NCBI GenBank assembly: GCA_017507285.1
Contig: JAFWBF010000091.1
Span: 1 to 28,166, forward strand
DNA from: Bacteroidales bacterium
GTDB lineage: Bacteria > Bacteroidota > Bacteroidia > Bacteroidales > P3
Direction: 5' to 3'
DNA length: 28,166 nucleotides
Of the stretch, positions 16,189 to 24,516 are shown in pieces. Under the pieces are notes generated by a model that did not search any database, had not been told where the DNA came from, and worked only from the letters and a program-made list of their open reading frames with translations. Within the stretch, counting starts at the first letter, position 1, and the number at the start of each line of letters is the position of its first letter. The translations under genes and the position numbers were made by a program.

Positions 16189-17628
16189 CTATTGTTTAAA
16201 TTTCTTTTCAAGCTCTTCTACCCAAAAACGGAATTTTTTGTCGGTTTCTGTCAAGTTGGTAACGGTTTTGCAAGCGTGTAGCACTGTTGCATGGTCTTTG
16301 TTGCCACACTGCAAGCCTATAATAGCCAACGATGATTTTGTCATTTTTTTAGCAAAATACATTGCCAATTGGCGAGCTTGAACTATTTCACGTTTGCGAG
16401 TATGTGATTGGATACTTTCTATCGGTAGGTTAAAGTAGTCACATATAACCTTTTGTATATAGTCGATGGTTATTTCACGAGCTGTGTTCTTGACAAACTT
16501 GTCTATCATTTGTTTTGCCAAGTCCAAAGTTATCTGTTTTTTGTTTAGTGATGATTGTGCCATCAAAGATATAAGTGCACCTTCCAATTCACGTACATTA
16601 TTGTTGATGTTGTAGGCTATATATTCTATTACTTCGTATGGCATTTCAATGCCATCGTTTTCGAGTTTTTGTTTCAGTATGGCTATACGTGTTTCTACAT
16701 TTGGAACTTGCAAGTCAGCCGATAGTCCCCATTTCAGTCTTGACATCAAGCGAGGTTCTAATCCGGTAAGTTCTGCCGGAGCCTTGTCTGATGTTATAAT
16801 TATTTGCTTATTGCGTTGATGTAGATAGTTGAATATGTGAAAGAATGCATCCTGAGTTTTTGGGACTTTATTTTCCCAGAAATAGATGTCGTCAATAATA
16901 AGTACATCTATCATTTCGTAGAAATGCATAAAATCACTTATATTATTGTTTGCGGCAGCTTCGCGAAATTGTTGAGAAAATTGTTCGGCTGTAACATATA
17001 GTACTGTTTTGTCAGGAAAATTTTCTTTTGTTTTTATACCTATGGCATGAGCCAAGTGTGTTTTTCCCAACCCTGCATTGCCATACAGCAACAAGGGGTT
17101 GAATGATGTACGTCCCGGATTTTCGGCAACGGCATATCCCGCCGAACGGGCCAAGCGATTGCAATCACCCTCAACAAAATTTTCCAACGTATAGTTTTCA
17201 TTAAGTTGTGAATGAATCTTTATCTTTTGTATTCCCGGGATGGTAAAAGGATTTGGCAATTCTTTTATATCATCTTTGTTGATGTTTATAGGTATATCTT
17301 TTGGCATATTATGTATAGCTTTACGACCACTGGATGGTAACAAAGTTTTGTATGGGTTGCCTTCGATGCTTTGTTCTACAACAACGCTATAGCGAAGCAT
17401 GCCTCCCGGCCCCAACTCTCTACGGATGGTTTTCTTTAGAATATCTATATAATGTTCTTCTAACCATTCGTAAAAGAATGGACTTGGAACTTGAAGAGTC
17501 AATACATTATCTTCCAATTGAACAGGAACTATGGGCAAAAACCACGTATTGTAAACTTGTTCGTTTTGCAATGTATCTCTTATTATACGGAGACAATTAT
17601 TCCAAATTGTTTTATAATCTTTACTCAT
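16189..17628 (-). CDS. dnaA: Chromosomal replication initiator DnaA
   Basis: A 479-residue protein with the full four-domain layout. Domain I is residues 1-85. A short linker follows. The AAA+ domain has Walker A GNAGLGKT (183-190), Walker B VLIIDD (242-247) and sensor 1 IIITSD (276-281). Domain IV has the DnaA signature CGNKDHATVLHACKTV (441-456), which reads DnaA boxes. It forms an ATP-dependent filament that opens the origin. It is monocistronic, with a -7 element upstream and a strong terminator downstream. The divergent spacer on its 5' side holds a perfect DnaA box, fitting autoregulation and a nearby origin. Confidence 0.97.
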   Translation of the reverse strand: MSKDYKTIWNNCLRIIRDTLQNEQVYNTWFLPIVPVQLEDNVLTLQVPSPFFYEWLEEHYIDILKKTIRRELGPGGMLRYSVVVEQSIEGNPYKTLLPSSGRKAIHNMPKDIPININKDDIKELPNPFTIPGIQKIKIHSQLNENYTLENFVEGDCNRLARSAGYAVAENPGRTSFNPLLLYGNAGLGKTHLAHAIGIKTKENFPDKTVLYVTAEQFSQQFREAAANNNISDFMHFYEMIDVLIIDDIYFWENKVPKTQDAFFHIFNYLHQRNKQIIITSDKAPAELTGLEPRLMSRLKWGLSADLQVPNVETRIAILKQKLENDGIEMPYEVIEYIAYNINNNVRELEGALISLMAQSSLNKKQITLDLAKQMIDKFVKNTAREITIDYIQKVICDYFNLPIESIQSHTRKREIVQARQLAMYFAKKMTKSSLAIIGLQCGNKDHATVLHACKTVTNLTETDKKFRFWVEELEKKFKQ

Positions 17629-17696
17629 CGTTTATATAGTAATATATTTGTTTCTAAGTCTATTACAGTTTGTCTTGTATTTCTTATTTTCGTTTG

Positions 17697-17704
17697 CAAA
17701 TGTA
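17697..17704 (-). promoter_or_regulatory. -7 element for dnaA
   Basis: The minus strand reads TACATTTG, matching TAnnTTTG. The leader would be about 60 nt. The -33 region is not clear. Confidence 0.45.
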
Positions 17705-18119
17705 GAAAGAAAAAAACAATTGCTTGTTAGAAAAAAAATTTGCATAATTCAATTTTTTTTTATATTCAAATCTTTCCCTTTTTAGATGTCTTCCTTTTAT
17801 TCTATTATAAATATCTGATAAATAAAATACTATTATTTTCTTTCTTGAAAGTGGCGAAATATAATACTTTTTTTTCAATAAAAAAATATTTTCTCAGCTT
17901 TTTTCTACTTTTCTTTGTTGGAAACTTCTGTTTTTTATATGGTGTTATAATTCAAATGGTTGTAGTGAATATATTTGTAATGCATTGGATATTAATATAT
18001 TGATTATGAATCTGGCTATTAATTGAATAGGGAATTTTCATGTTTTTGATGTGCCTCTTTAATGTTCATTTTATCAGATAGATATGCTGTTTATTTGAGT
18101 GAAAATATCTTTTTTGTTT

Positions 18120-18128
18120 TTATCCACA
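18120..18128 (+). promoter_or_regulatory. DnaA box (perfect match)
   Basis: TTATCCACA, identical to the high-affinity DnaA box consensus, about 490 nt upstream of dnaA in the divergent spacer. It could serve dnaA autoregulation, origin function, or both. Confidence 0.55.
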
Positions 18129-18268
18129 TGTTATTGTTGAGAATCTACTTGATGAGATATTTGAATAAATTTCTAAGAAATTGTTCGGTTGAAAAATATT
18201 TTTTCCGGTTTGGTACATTATAAGATTATCCTTTGAATGGGTTATGCAGGTTATCTCCACATGTATTT

Positions 18269-18443
18269 ATACCCTATTGTAAATTGGTTTATGGTAGGGT
18301 ATGATGAATGCGGCGGTATACTGTCAATTGTTGGATGCTATATAGCCCTAAAATCCCTCGTGATGTAGGTGAATTTTTATCACGATGTCGATGCAACTAC
18401 ATCGGGATGTAGATAAATTTACTTCGTGAGGTGAAATTGACAT
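18269..18443 (+). repeat. Dispersed intergenic repeat element, copy B (hairpin, core, 4 x 22-nt array)
   Basis: It opens with a 34-nt imperfect hairpin bounded by ATACCCTA (18269-18276) and TAGGGTAT (18295-18302). The core GGTATACTGTCAAT is at 18315-18328. Four 22-nt units follow at 18356, 18378, 18400 and 18422: the first begins CCTCGTGATGTAGGTG, the third CATCGGGATGTAGATAAATT. Unit by unit it aligns with copy A at 4313-4400, so the whole element, not just a single unit, was copied. It lies inside the dnaA-ftsX spacer. Confidence 0.8.
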
Positions 18444-18875
18444 CCTCGTTTCCCGTTTGGAGTTGTGGGTAAGATGATTGAAAACTATGTGGTTTTTATG
18501 GTGAAGGTTGGTTTGAATTACACACATTAAAAAATGTATGAGATGTTATTCATGTAAAGGTATTGTGAATTTAATTTTTATGACAACTATGTTGTGAGTA
18601 GATGTTGTTATACTTTGCAATCTGTTGAACATAAAATAACAACGGCTATAGAAAAATATTGAAAGAACTGCAAAACTTTTCTGCAAAATATCTTCTTTTT
18701 CTTGGATTGTATACAGAAATAAATACAGATAAAGCTATATATATATTCTTGATTATTATTGAGATAGAACTTTTTGTTGAATATAAAATGCAAAGAGCAA
18801 TAAATAATTACAAAAAAAAACGTACTTTTGCAGTTTGTAATTTTAATAGGATAGTATAATAAAGATATGTTGTAA
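18444..18875. other. AT-rich spacer upstream of ftsX
   Basis: No convincing gene. The short frames here are low-complexity. Weak DnaA-box-like sites are at 18464-18472 and 18518-18526. The ftsX -7 element is at 18823-18830. Confidence 0.5.
18823..18830 (+). promoter_or_regulatory. -7 element for the ftsX cluster
   Basis: TACTTTTG matches TAnnTTTG, 45 nt before the ftsX start. The -33 box is not clear. Confidence 0.5.
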
Positions 18876-19769
18876 ATGGGAAAAGTTGCTAAACATCAGC
18901 CAATAAAGTTGTGGGGTAGTTATTTATCCACGATATTTAGTATTGCATTGGTTCTCTTTGTTTTGGGGTTGTTGATGGTATTGGGTTATCATTCTTATCG
19001 TTATACGACTGATATAAAAGAAAATATTATATATAATGTAATTCTTTCACCAACCACAGAACAGCACGAAGTAGCTATACTGAATAAAATGTTGAATCAA
19101 AAAGATGAATATCCATATATAAAAGCTGTAAATTATATATCGAAAGATGAGGCTGCACGTATATTTACTGACGAGTTGGGTGATAATTTTGTTGATTTCT
19201 TGGGGTACAATCCCCTCTTCCCATCGTTTGAAGTGAATATGATATCGGGTATATCTACAGAGCAGACTAATGCCAATATCGAATTGTTTAAAGAAAGTTT
19301 GAAAAGTTATACCTTTGTTACAGATGTGGTATATCAAGAAACTACAGTTAGTGAGGTAAATGAAATTATATACAATGTAGGTTGGGTGTTGCTTGTGTTT
19401 ACGGCTTTGCTGTTATTTGTTTCCATTGTTGTGATAAACAATACGATAAAGATTGTTATATATTCGAAGCGATATACTATAAAAACCATGCAATTGGTAG
19501 GAGCAAAGCGTAGTTTTATAATACGTCCTTTTTTGCATCGGAGTGTGATATATGGTTTGTTTGGAAGCCTGATAGCAGCATTGTTGTTGGCTGTGGTAGT
19601 GTTTATCGCATATAGGCAGTTGAATATAGGTGTTGCCATGCCGGATGTGCAGATGCCATACACTGTTATAATTGGTATTATAGTGCTGATGGGGATAGCA
19701 ATATCTTATTTCTCAACCTATTTTTCGATACGTTATTATTTAAATCATAAAGACGAACAATTATACTAA
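18876..19769 (+). CDS. ftsX: Cell division protein FtsX
   Basis: A 297-residue protein with four membrane helices: about residues 18-40 (SIALVLFVLGLLMVLGYHS), 168-190 (VGWVLLVFTALLLFVSIVVI), 225-247 (GLFGSLIAALLLAVVVFIAY) and 262-282. A periplasmic domain of about 120 residues follows the first helix. The motif NTIKIVIYSKRYTIKTMQLVGA in the cytoplasmic loop is typical of FtsX. FtsEX couples ATP hydrolysis to activation of wall hydrolases at the septum. The ATPase gene ftsE is not in the window, as in many Bacteroidetes. It is the first gene of the ftsX - DUF3098 - uppP - truB cluster, with the next gene 12 nt on. Confidence 0.9.
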   Translation: MGKVAKHQPIKLWGSYLSTIFSIALVLFVLGLLMVLGYHSYRYTTDIKENIIYNVILSPTTEQHEVAILNKMLNQKDEYPYIKAVNYISKDEAARIFTDELGDNFVDFLGYNPLFPSFEVNMISGISTEQTNANIELFKESLKSYTFVTDVVYQETTVSEVNEIIYNVGWVLLVFTALLLFVSIVVINNTIKIVIYSKRYTIKTMQLVGAKRSFIIRPFLHRSVIYGLFGSLIAALLLAVVVFIAYRQLNIGVAMPDVQMPYTVIIGIIVLMGIAISYFSTYFSIRYYLNHKDEQLY

Positions 19770-19781
19770 AATAAATATATT

Positions 19782-20069
19782 ATGAAACCTAATACTGTAA
19801 ATACAAAAGGTAATACTCAAGAAGAAGTAAAAAGTAAATTCGATTTTGTTTTCGGAAAGAAAAATTATGTACTTATGATAGCCGGTTTATTGGTTATGGT
19901 AATTGGTTATTTATGCCTTGTAGGTGGAGGTTCCGATGATCCTAATGTGTTTAATGATGCTATTTTTAGTACTCGCAGAATGGTAGTGGCTCCTATACTT
20001 ATCATTGTTGGGTTGGTAGTTGAAGTGTTTGCCATAATGATAAAGGGCGATAAAAAAGAGGAAAAATAG
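19782..20069 (+). CDS. DUF3098 family small membrane protein
   Basis: A 95-residue protein with two membrane helices (about residues 28-46, KNYVLMIAGLLVMVIGYL, and 68-85, VVAPILIIVGLVVEVFAI), separated by a Gly-rich loop (VGGGSDDPNVFND), and a charged C-terminus. It matches the DUF3098 family, found beside ftsX in Bacteroidetes. The function is not known. It sits 12 nt after ftsX and 27 nt before uppP, so a common transcript and a membrane or division-related role are likely by context only. Confidence 0.85.
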   Translation: MKPNTVNTKGNTQEEVKSKFDFVFGKKNYVLMIAGLLVMVIGYLCLVGGGSDDPNVFNDAIFSTRRMVVAPILIIVGLVVEVFAIMIKGDKKEEK

Positions 20070-20096
20070 TGATTATAAGGAATAAAGTATTTTGAT

Positions 20097-20933
20097 ATGG
20101 AGTGGTTTGAAGCGTTGATACTTGGATTGGTTCAAGGGTTTACAGAATATTTGCCTGTAAGTAGTAGCGGGCATTTGTTGTTGGGTAAAGAAGTACTGGG
20201 TGTAAATGTAGATGGAGGTGGTACTACCTTTGAAGTGATAGTACATGTTGCAACAGTATTTTCCACAATAGTTATACTATGGAAAGAGGTAACTTGGGTA
20301 TTCAAGGGTTTGTTTAAGAAGCCTATAAAGGCAGAGGTGGCCAACGAAATGAACAATAACTTGTTTGGTTGGCATTTTAATATGGAACAGAGATACGCCT
20401 TTCTTATACTTATATCTATGATACCCATAGGTATAGTAGGCGTGTTTTTAAAAGATTATGTTGATGCATTGTTTGAAGGAGACCTTTTGGTTGTAGGTAT
20501 TTGCTTGTTATGTACCGCTTTATTGCTTACTTTCTCGCAATATTTTTCGCCAAAGAAACCGCATGAAATTAAATGTAAAGATGCTTTTATAATAGGTCTT
20601 TCGCAGGCTGTAGCCGTATTGCCTGGTCTTTCGCGTTCAGGAACTACCATTGCTACTGGTCTTTTACTTGGTAATAGTCGCGAGCATTTAGCTCAGTTTT
20701 CGTTCCTTATGGTTATTCCTCCTATATTGGGCGAGGCATTGTTGGATGCCAAAGATATATTTGTGGGTGGAACCGAAGCACTTTCAGTTACAGCAATGGT
20801 GGTAGGCTTTTTGGCTGCTTTTGTATCGGGGTGCATAGCATGTAAGGCAATGATAGCATTGGTAAAACGTTGTAAATTGGTTTACTTTGCCATTTATTGT
20901 GCAATAGTAGGTGTTCTTGCTATCGTATTTTAA
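20097..20933 (+). CDS. uppP: Undecaprenyl-diphosphatase
   Basis: A 278-residue polytopic protein of the BacA/UppP family. It removes a phosphate from undecaprenyl diphosphate to recycle the lipid carrier of peptidoglycan and other glycans. Both signature motifs are intact: QGFTEYLPVSSSGH (residues 13-26) and PGLSRSGTT (176-184), which hold the catalytic Glu, Ser and Arg residues. Length is normal. truB starts 9 nt after its stop. Confidence 0.95.
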   Translation: MEWFEALILGLVQGFTEYLPVSSSGHLLLGKEVLGVNVDGGGTTFEVIVHVATVFSTIVILWKEVTWVFKGLFKKPIKAEVANEMNNNLFGWHFNMEQRYAFLILISMIPIGIVGVFLKDYVDALFEGDLLVVGICLLCTALLLTFSQYFSPKKPHEIKCKDAFIIGLSQAVAVLPGLSRSGTTIATGLLLGNSREHLAQFSFLMVIPPILGEALLDAKDIFVGGTEALSVTAMVVGFLAAFVSGCIACKAMIALVKRCKLVYFAIYCAIVGVLAIVF

Positions 20934-20942
20934 TATAGATAT

Positions 20943-21650
20943 ATGACTGCAGAAGAGTTGAAAGCCGGCAAGGTTGTGCTTATAAACAAGCCTTACAAAT
21001 GGACGTCTTTTCAGGTGGTAAACAAGATGAAACATATCTTGAGGCACAACTTTGATCTTAAGAAGATAAAGATAGGCCATGCAGGTACTTTGGATCCATT
21101 GGCCACGGGGTTGCTTATAGTATGTATAGGAAAAGAAACTAAAGCAATAGAAACCTATCAAGCATCTGAAAAAGAATATACAGGTACATTTGTACTGGGC
21201 GCTACTACTCCATGTTTTGATATGGAAAAACCTGTTGATGCAACCTATCCCGTTGAGCATATTACCGAAAAACTTATTATAGATACGGCCAATACTTTTG
21301 TTGGGGAGATAGAACAGGTGCCACCGATATTTTCGGCAGTGAAGATAAACGGCAAAAGAGCGTTCGACTATGCACGGAATCAAGAAGAAGTGGAAATAAA
21401 GGCAAAAAAGATATTTATCAAGACTTTTGAAATAACACGTATCGAACTGCCTGAGGTGGATTTTAGAATAGAGTGTAGCAAAGGTACGTATATCCGTTCG
21501 ATAGCACGTGATTTTGGAAAGGCTTTAAATTCCGGAGCATATCTTTCGAAGCTGTGTCGCGAAAGGACTGGTGATTTTTTGTTGAGTGATGCGATAGAAA
21601 TAGAAGAAGTGTCTGATTATTTAACAAATCTGATTGGTGAAGTTAAATAA
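20943..21650 (+). CDS. truB: tRNA pseudouridine(55) synthase
   Basis: A 235-residue protein. It makes pseudouridine at position 55 in the T-loop of tRNAs. The start VLINKPYKWTSFQVVNKMK and motif GHAGTLDPLATGLL are typical, with catalytic Asp51. Later motifs are FSAVKINGKRAFDYAR and CSKGTYIRSIARDFG. It lacks a long C-terminal PUA domain, as do other short TruB proteins in this phylum. It is the last tightly spaced gene of the ftsX cluster; queA has its own promoter 200 nt on. Confidence 0.95.
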   Translation: MTAEELKAGKVVLINKPYKWTSFQVVNKMKHILRHNFDLKKIKIGHAGTLDPLATGLLIVCIGKETKAIETYQASEKEYTGTFVLGATTPCFDMEKPVDATYPVEHITEKLIIDTANTFVGEIEQVPPIFSAVKINGKRAFDYARNQEEVEIKAKKIFIKTFEITRIELPEVDFRIECSKGTYIRSIARDFGKALNSGAYLSKLCRERTGDFLLSDAIEIEEVSDYLTNLIGEVK

Positions 21651-21715
21651 TTAGGCTTCTGTATCTTTTCTAATATTCTATTATTCAGTTTGTATATAAT
21701 TTATTGTTAAAAAAC

Positions 21716-21747
21716 TTGACAAACTACTGTTAAGTGTCGTATATTTG
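21716..21747 (+). promoter_or_regulatory. Promoter of queA
   Basis: TTGAC (21716-21720) and TATATTTG (21740-21747) are separated by 19 nt, a good -33/-7 pair. The leader would be about 97 nt. A second ATATTTGCAA lies at 21787-21796 and could be an alternative site. Confidence 0.6.
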
Positions 21748-21850
21748 CAAAATGTTTTCTAAGAGATTAATGTGGATTTATGCCCCATATTTGCAAAGTC
21801 TCAAATTCTTTTATTGTTTGAACGAATAAAAATAAACATACAATTATATA

Positions 21851-22906
21851 ATGAAATTATCTCAATTCAAGTACACATTACCTAAAGATTTATTTGCAGA
21901 GAAGCCTTCAAAGCTTCGTGATGAAGCACGTTTGTTGGTAGTTGACCGTAAGACAGAAACAATAGAGCACAGATTGTTCAAGGATCTTATTGATTATGTT
22001 GATGAAGGAGACGTTATGGTGCTAAACAATACCAAGGTGTTTCCGGCATTGCTTTATGGAGAAAAAGAGAAAACCGGAGCCAAGATAACAGTATTTCTTT
22101 TGCGTGAATTGAATCGTGAAAGCAGGCTTTGGGATGTGATAGTAGATCCGGCACGTAAGATACGTATAGGAAATAAATTATATTTTGGACACAACGATAC
22201 TCTTATAGCCGAAGTTATAGACAATACTACATCACGAGGACGTACAGTGCGTTTTTTGTTCGATGGTTCTCACGAAGAGTTTATTACCACAATAAAATCG
22301 TTGGGACATACGCCACTGCCGGAAGAATTGTTGCGCTTGCGTAATGTTGTACCGGAAGATGCAGAGCGTTATCAAACTATATATGCCAAACATGAAGGTG
22401 CTGTGGCTGCACCTACAGCAGGGTTGCATTTCAGTCGTGAGCTATTGAAACGTCTTGAAATAAAGGATGTAAAGATGGCCGAAGTAACCTTGCATGCAGG
22501 TTTAGGCAATTTCAAACCTATAGAAGTTGAAGATTTGACCAAGCATCGTATGGATTCAGAAGAGATGTATATTGACGATGAATCTTGTGATATGATAAAT
22601 AATGCCAAGGCCAATGGTAAGAAGATATGTGCTGTAGGTACAACATCAATGAAGGTATTGGAAACAGCCGTAACCATTCCCGGAAAGGTAAGACCTTATT
22701 CCGGTTGGACAAACAAGTTTATATATCCTCCTTATGATTTCACTATTGCTGATATGATGGTTACAAATTTCCATCCATCAATGTCATCGATGTTTATAAT
22801 GGTAACGGCATTTGCAGGATATGATTTGATGATGAAAGCTTATCAAACAGCCATAAAAGAAAAATACAAGTTTTATACATACGGCGATGCAATGTTGATA
22901 TTGTAA
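21851..22906 (+). CDS. queA: S-adenosylmethionine:tRNA ribosyltransferase-isomerase
   Basis: A 351-residue protein of normal QueA length. It adds the epoxycyclopentane part to tRNA in queuosine synthesis. Motifs seen are YTLPKDLFAEKPSKLRDEARLLV, VMVLNNTKVFPALLYG, VAAPTAGLHFSRELL, VTLHAGLGNFKPIEV and TNFHPSMSSMFIMVTAF. All the usual blocks are present. A hairpin terminator follows at 22931-22967. Its own promoter upstream separates it from truB. Confidence 0.96.
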   Translation: MKLSQFKYTLPKDLFAEKPSKLRDEARLLVVDRKTETIEHRLFKDLIDYVDEGDVMVLNNTKVFPALLYGEKEKTGAKITVFLLRELNRESRLWDVIVDPARKIRIGNKLYFGHNDTLIAEVIDNTTSRGRTVRFLFDGSHEEFITTIKSLGHTPLPEELLRLRNVVPEDAERYQTIYAKHEGAVAAPTAGLHFSRELLKRLEIKDVKMAEVTLHAGLGNFKPIEVEDLTKHRMDSEEMYIDDESCDMINNAKANGKKICAVGTTSMKVLETAVTIPGKVRPYSGWTNKFIYPPYDFTIADMMVTNFHPSMSSMFIMVTAFAGYDLMMKAYQTAIKEKYKFYTYGDAMLIL

Positions 22907-22930
22907 AGCTGGAACAATAATATTTTTTGT

Positions 22931-22972
22931 AGAAAAGAATGGGGTATAGCGCTCTCCATTCTTTTCTGTTTA
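22931..22972 (+). terminator. Terminator between queA and ispD
   Basis: A perfect 12-bp stem (AGAAAAGAATGG at 22931-22942 and CCATTCTTTTCT at 22956-22967) followed by a T-rich tail. It lies 24 nt past the queA stop. It overlaps the region that would code for the first residues of a longer ispD reading, so the longer start is unlikely. Confidence 0.7.
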
Positions 22973-22995
22973 TGACATACACAACATTAGAGACT

Positions 22996-23673
22996 ATGGA
23001 ACGATATATGATTATAGTGGCAGGTGGTTCGGGAAAGCGTATGGGTAGTGATGTACCTAAGCAGTTCCTTCCCATCAACGGAAAACCAATACTTATGCAT
23101 ACAATTGAACGTATAAAGCAATATGATGGTAATATATCTATAATAGTCGTATTGCCGGAAGGACAAACGTCATATTGGCAACTGCTATGTCGCGAATATG
23201 AATTTGATGTGCCATGTACCATAGTTTTTGGAGGAAAGGAACGTTTTTATTCGGTGAAAAATGCACTGACGTATGTGCCCGATGGTTGTTTGGTAGGTGT
23301 ACACGACGGTGTAAGACCATTTGTGTCCGACGAAACATTGGATAGGCTGTTTGAAGCAACAGAAACAAACTATGCTGTTATACCTGCCATAGCTCCACAC
23401 GAAAGTGTAAGAATGGATACCGGCGACAGCAATTCGATAATCGACCGCAATATAGTAAAGCTCGTTCAAACTCCGCAAATTTTTCATTCATCGTTGCTGA
23501 AGAAAGCCTATAACACTGATTATAAACCAATATTTACCGATGATGCATCGGTGGTGGAACATGTTGTGGTCAATAAGATAAAACTAGTGGAGGGTAACAG
23601 AGAGAATATAAAAATAACCACAAGTTTCGACCTTATGATGGCCGAAGTGATATACGAAAATTACAAGTCCTGA
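22996..23673 (+). CDS. ispD: 2-C-methyl-D-erythritol 4-phosphate cytidylyltransferase
   Basis: A 225-residue protein in the MEP pathway for isoprenoid synthesis; it makes CDP-ME from MEP and CTP. The start is placed at the ATG at 22996, giving MERYMIIVAGGSGKRMGS, which fits the family. The upstream in-frame ATG at 22939 would begin inside the terminator hairpin and add 19 non-conserved residues. Seen motifs are AGGSGKRMGSDVPKQF (CTP site), GGKERFYSVKNAL, VGVHDGVRPFVSDE and TDDASVVEH. Its 3' end overlaps the convergent small gene on the minus strand by 13 nt. Confidence 0.94.
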   Translation: MERYMIIVAGGSGKRMGSDVPKQFLPINGKPILMHTIERIKQYDGNISIIVVLPEGQTSYWQLLCREYEFDVPCTIVFGGKERFYSVKNALTYVPDGCLVGVHDGVRPFVSDETLDRLFEATETNYAVIPAIAPHESVRMDTGDSNSIIDRNIVKLVQTPQIFHSSLLKKAYNTDYKPIFTDDASVVEHVVVNKIKLVEGNRENIKITTSFDLMMAEVIYENYKS

Positions 23674-23921
23674 TTACCGCTCTCTTCCTTTATAATATCA
23701 AAGAGATTTATTTGAACATTGTCGAATAATCGCAGTTGGTTTTCTGGTGTCGAGTCTGCAACGGCTTTGATATTGGCAATCAGTGATTGATGAATGATTT
23801 GTTTGGCAGCTACTGCACGCGAAACACCATGCTCTTTTGCATAATGTAGCAAAAGAATGTTGTCTTTTTCAGAAAGTGTAAGTTTCAATTTCAACGTCTT
23901 TGGTGTTTTTTTTGCCTTCAT
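23661..23921 (-). CDS. Small protein with ribbon-helix-helix-like N-terminus
   Basis: An 86-residue protein. The N-terminus is basic, followed by TLKLKLTLSEKDNILLLHYA and KEHGVSRAVAAKQIIHQSL, a strand-helix-helix pattern like CopG/Arc DNA-binding proteins. The C-terminal half has LRLFDNVQINLFDIIKEE, possibly a partner-binding tail. It might be a small regulator or an antitoxin, but no toxin gene is adjacent. It overlaps the end of ispD by 13 nt tail to tail. Upstream is a TAATTTTG element at 23972-23979. It is not assigned to a family with confidence. Confidence 0.6.
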   Translation of the reverse strand: MKAKKTPKTLKLKLTLSEKDNILLLHYAKEHGVSRAVAAKQIIHQSLIANIKAVADSTPENQLRLFDNVQINLFDIIKEESGNQDL

Positions 23922-23971
23922 TAGTTTTTTGCGTATTTATTTTCTGTTTTTGTATTATTGCTTTCGCACTC

Positions 23972-23979
23972 CAAAATTA
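23972..23979 (-). promoter_or_regulatory. -7 element for the RHH-like small gene
   Basis: The minus strand reads TAATTTTG, a TAnnTTTG match, 50 nt upstream of the start codon at 23921. No -33 TTTG is evident. Confidence 0.4.
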
Positions 23980-24156
23980 CAAATTAATTTGCTAATAAAT
24001 AGGTATATGCTGTTGTTTGTTATCAACAATATATAGTTATAATATTGGGTTGTAATATCTTAATCTCTGATAAGCCTACGCTTGAGATGCAAAATAATAA
24101 TTGTTAGAGCCTTGTCTTTCCCATGTACATACGGCTATTACATCTGCTTTTTAAGT

Positions 24157-24187
24157 AAAAAAGCCGTTTCCCATATAGAGAAACGGC
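24157..24187 (-). terminator. Orphan terminator on the minus strand
   Basis: An 8-bp perfect stem (GCCGTTTC at 24163-24170 and GAAACGGC at 24180-24187), followed on the minus strand by six T (A-run at 24157-24162). The nearest minus-strand gene upstream ends 540 nt away at 24728, so either it closes a long 3' UTR or it ends a non-coding RNA. Confidence 0.6.
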
Positions 24188-24516
24188 CCAAAATACATCT
24201 TTGAAATAAGTAAGCACGCCTATATAACGCACATATTTGATATTTGTTTTGTGAAGTGTATATTTTTTTATCTATATCAAAAAAAGTGTGTAAAGGATTA
24301 TGATATAGGAAAAAAACGGAAGAAATATCTGGTGGTAGATTCACAAAAAAATATTACTCTAGCGAAGCAGTAAAATGGGTAGGGACTATAGTGTTGTGGC
24401 TAAAATTCTTTATTACAGCTAATGTTCAAAAGGAAAATAAATTAGTGTTGTTCAGATATAATGTAACCAAAGGATTGTTGGGATAAATAAGATTTGCCAG
24501 TTGGATGTTAAATTTT

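Larger units (their letters stand above)
17629..18268. other. AT-rich divergent spacer, candidate oriC (left part)
   Basis: No gene is present. The stretch 17705-17960 is almost all A and T, a possible unwinding region. A perfect DnaA box TTATCCACA is at 18120-18128. Near matches occur to the right, after the repeat element: TGTGGGTAA at 18464-18472 (reverse orientation) and TTACACACA at 18518-18526. Only one perfect box is seen, so this is suggestive rather than certain. Confidence 0.4.
23922..24516. other. Spacer with no recognisable gene
   Basis: AT-rich DNA. The only open frame of note (24138-24344, minus) overlaps a terminator hairpin and has no recognisable motif. A minus-strand TAATTTTG (23972-23979) probably serves the small gene to the left. 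I see no tRNA or known RNA. Confidence 0.5.

Noticed and set aside
17740..18003. 87-residue plus-strand frame in the dnaA spacer
   Set aside because: Low-complexity product of near-pure A/T sequence, with no family likeness or promoter.
18924..18932. TTATCCACG as a second DnaA box
   Set aside because: It has a mismatch at the last base and lies within the ftsX coding sequence, so chance is likely.
24138..24344. 68-residue minus-strand frame
   Set aside because: It spans a clear terminator hairpin, and its composition shows no recognisable domain.
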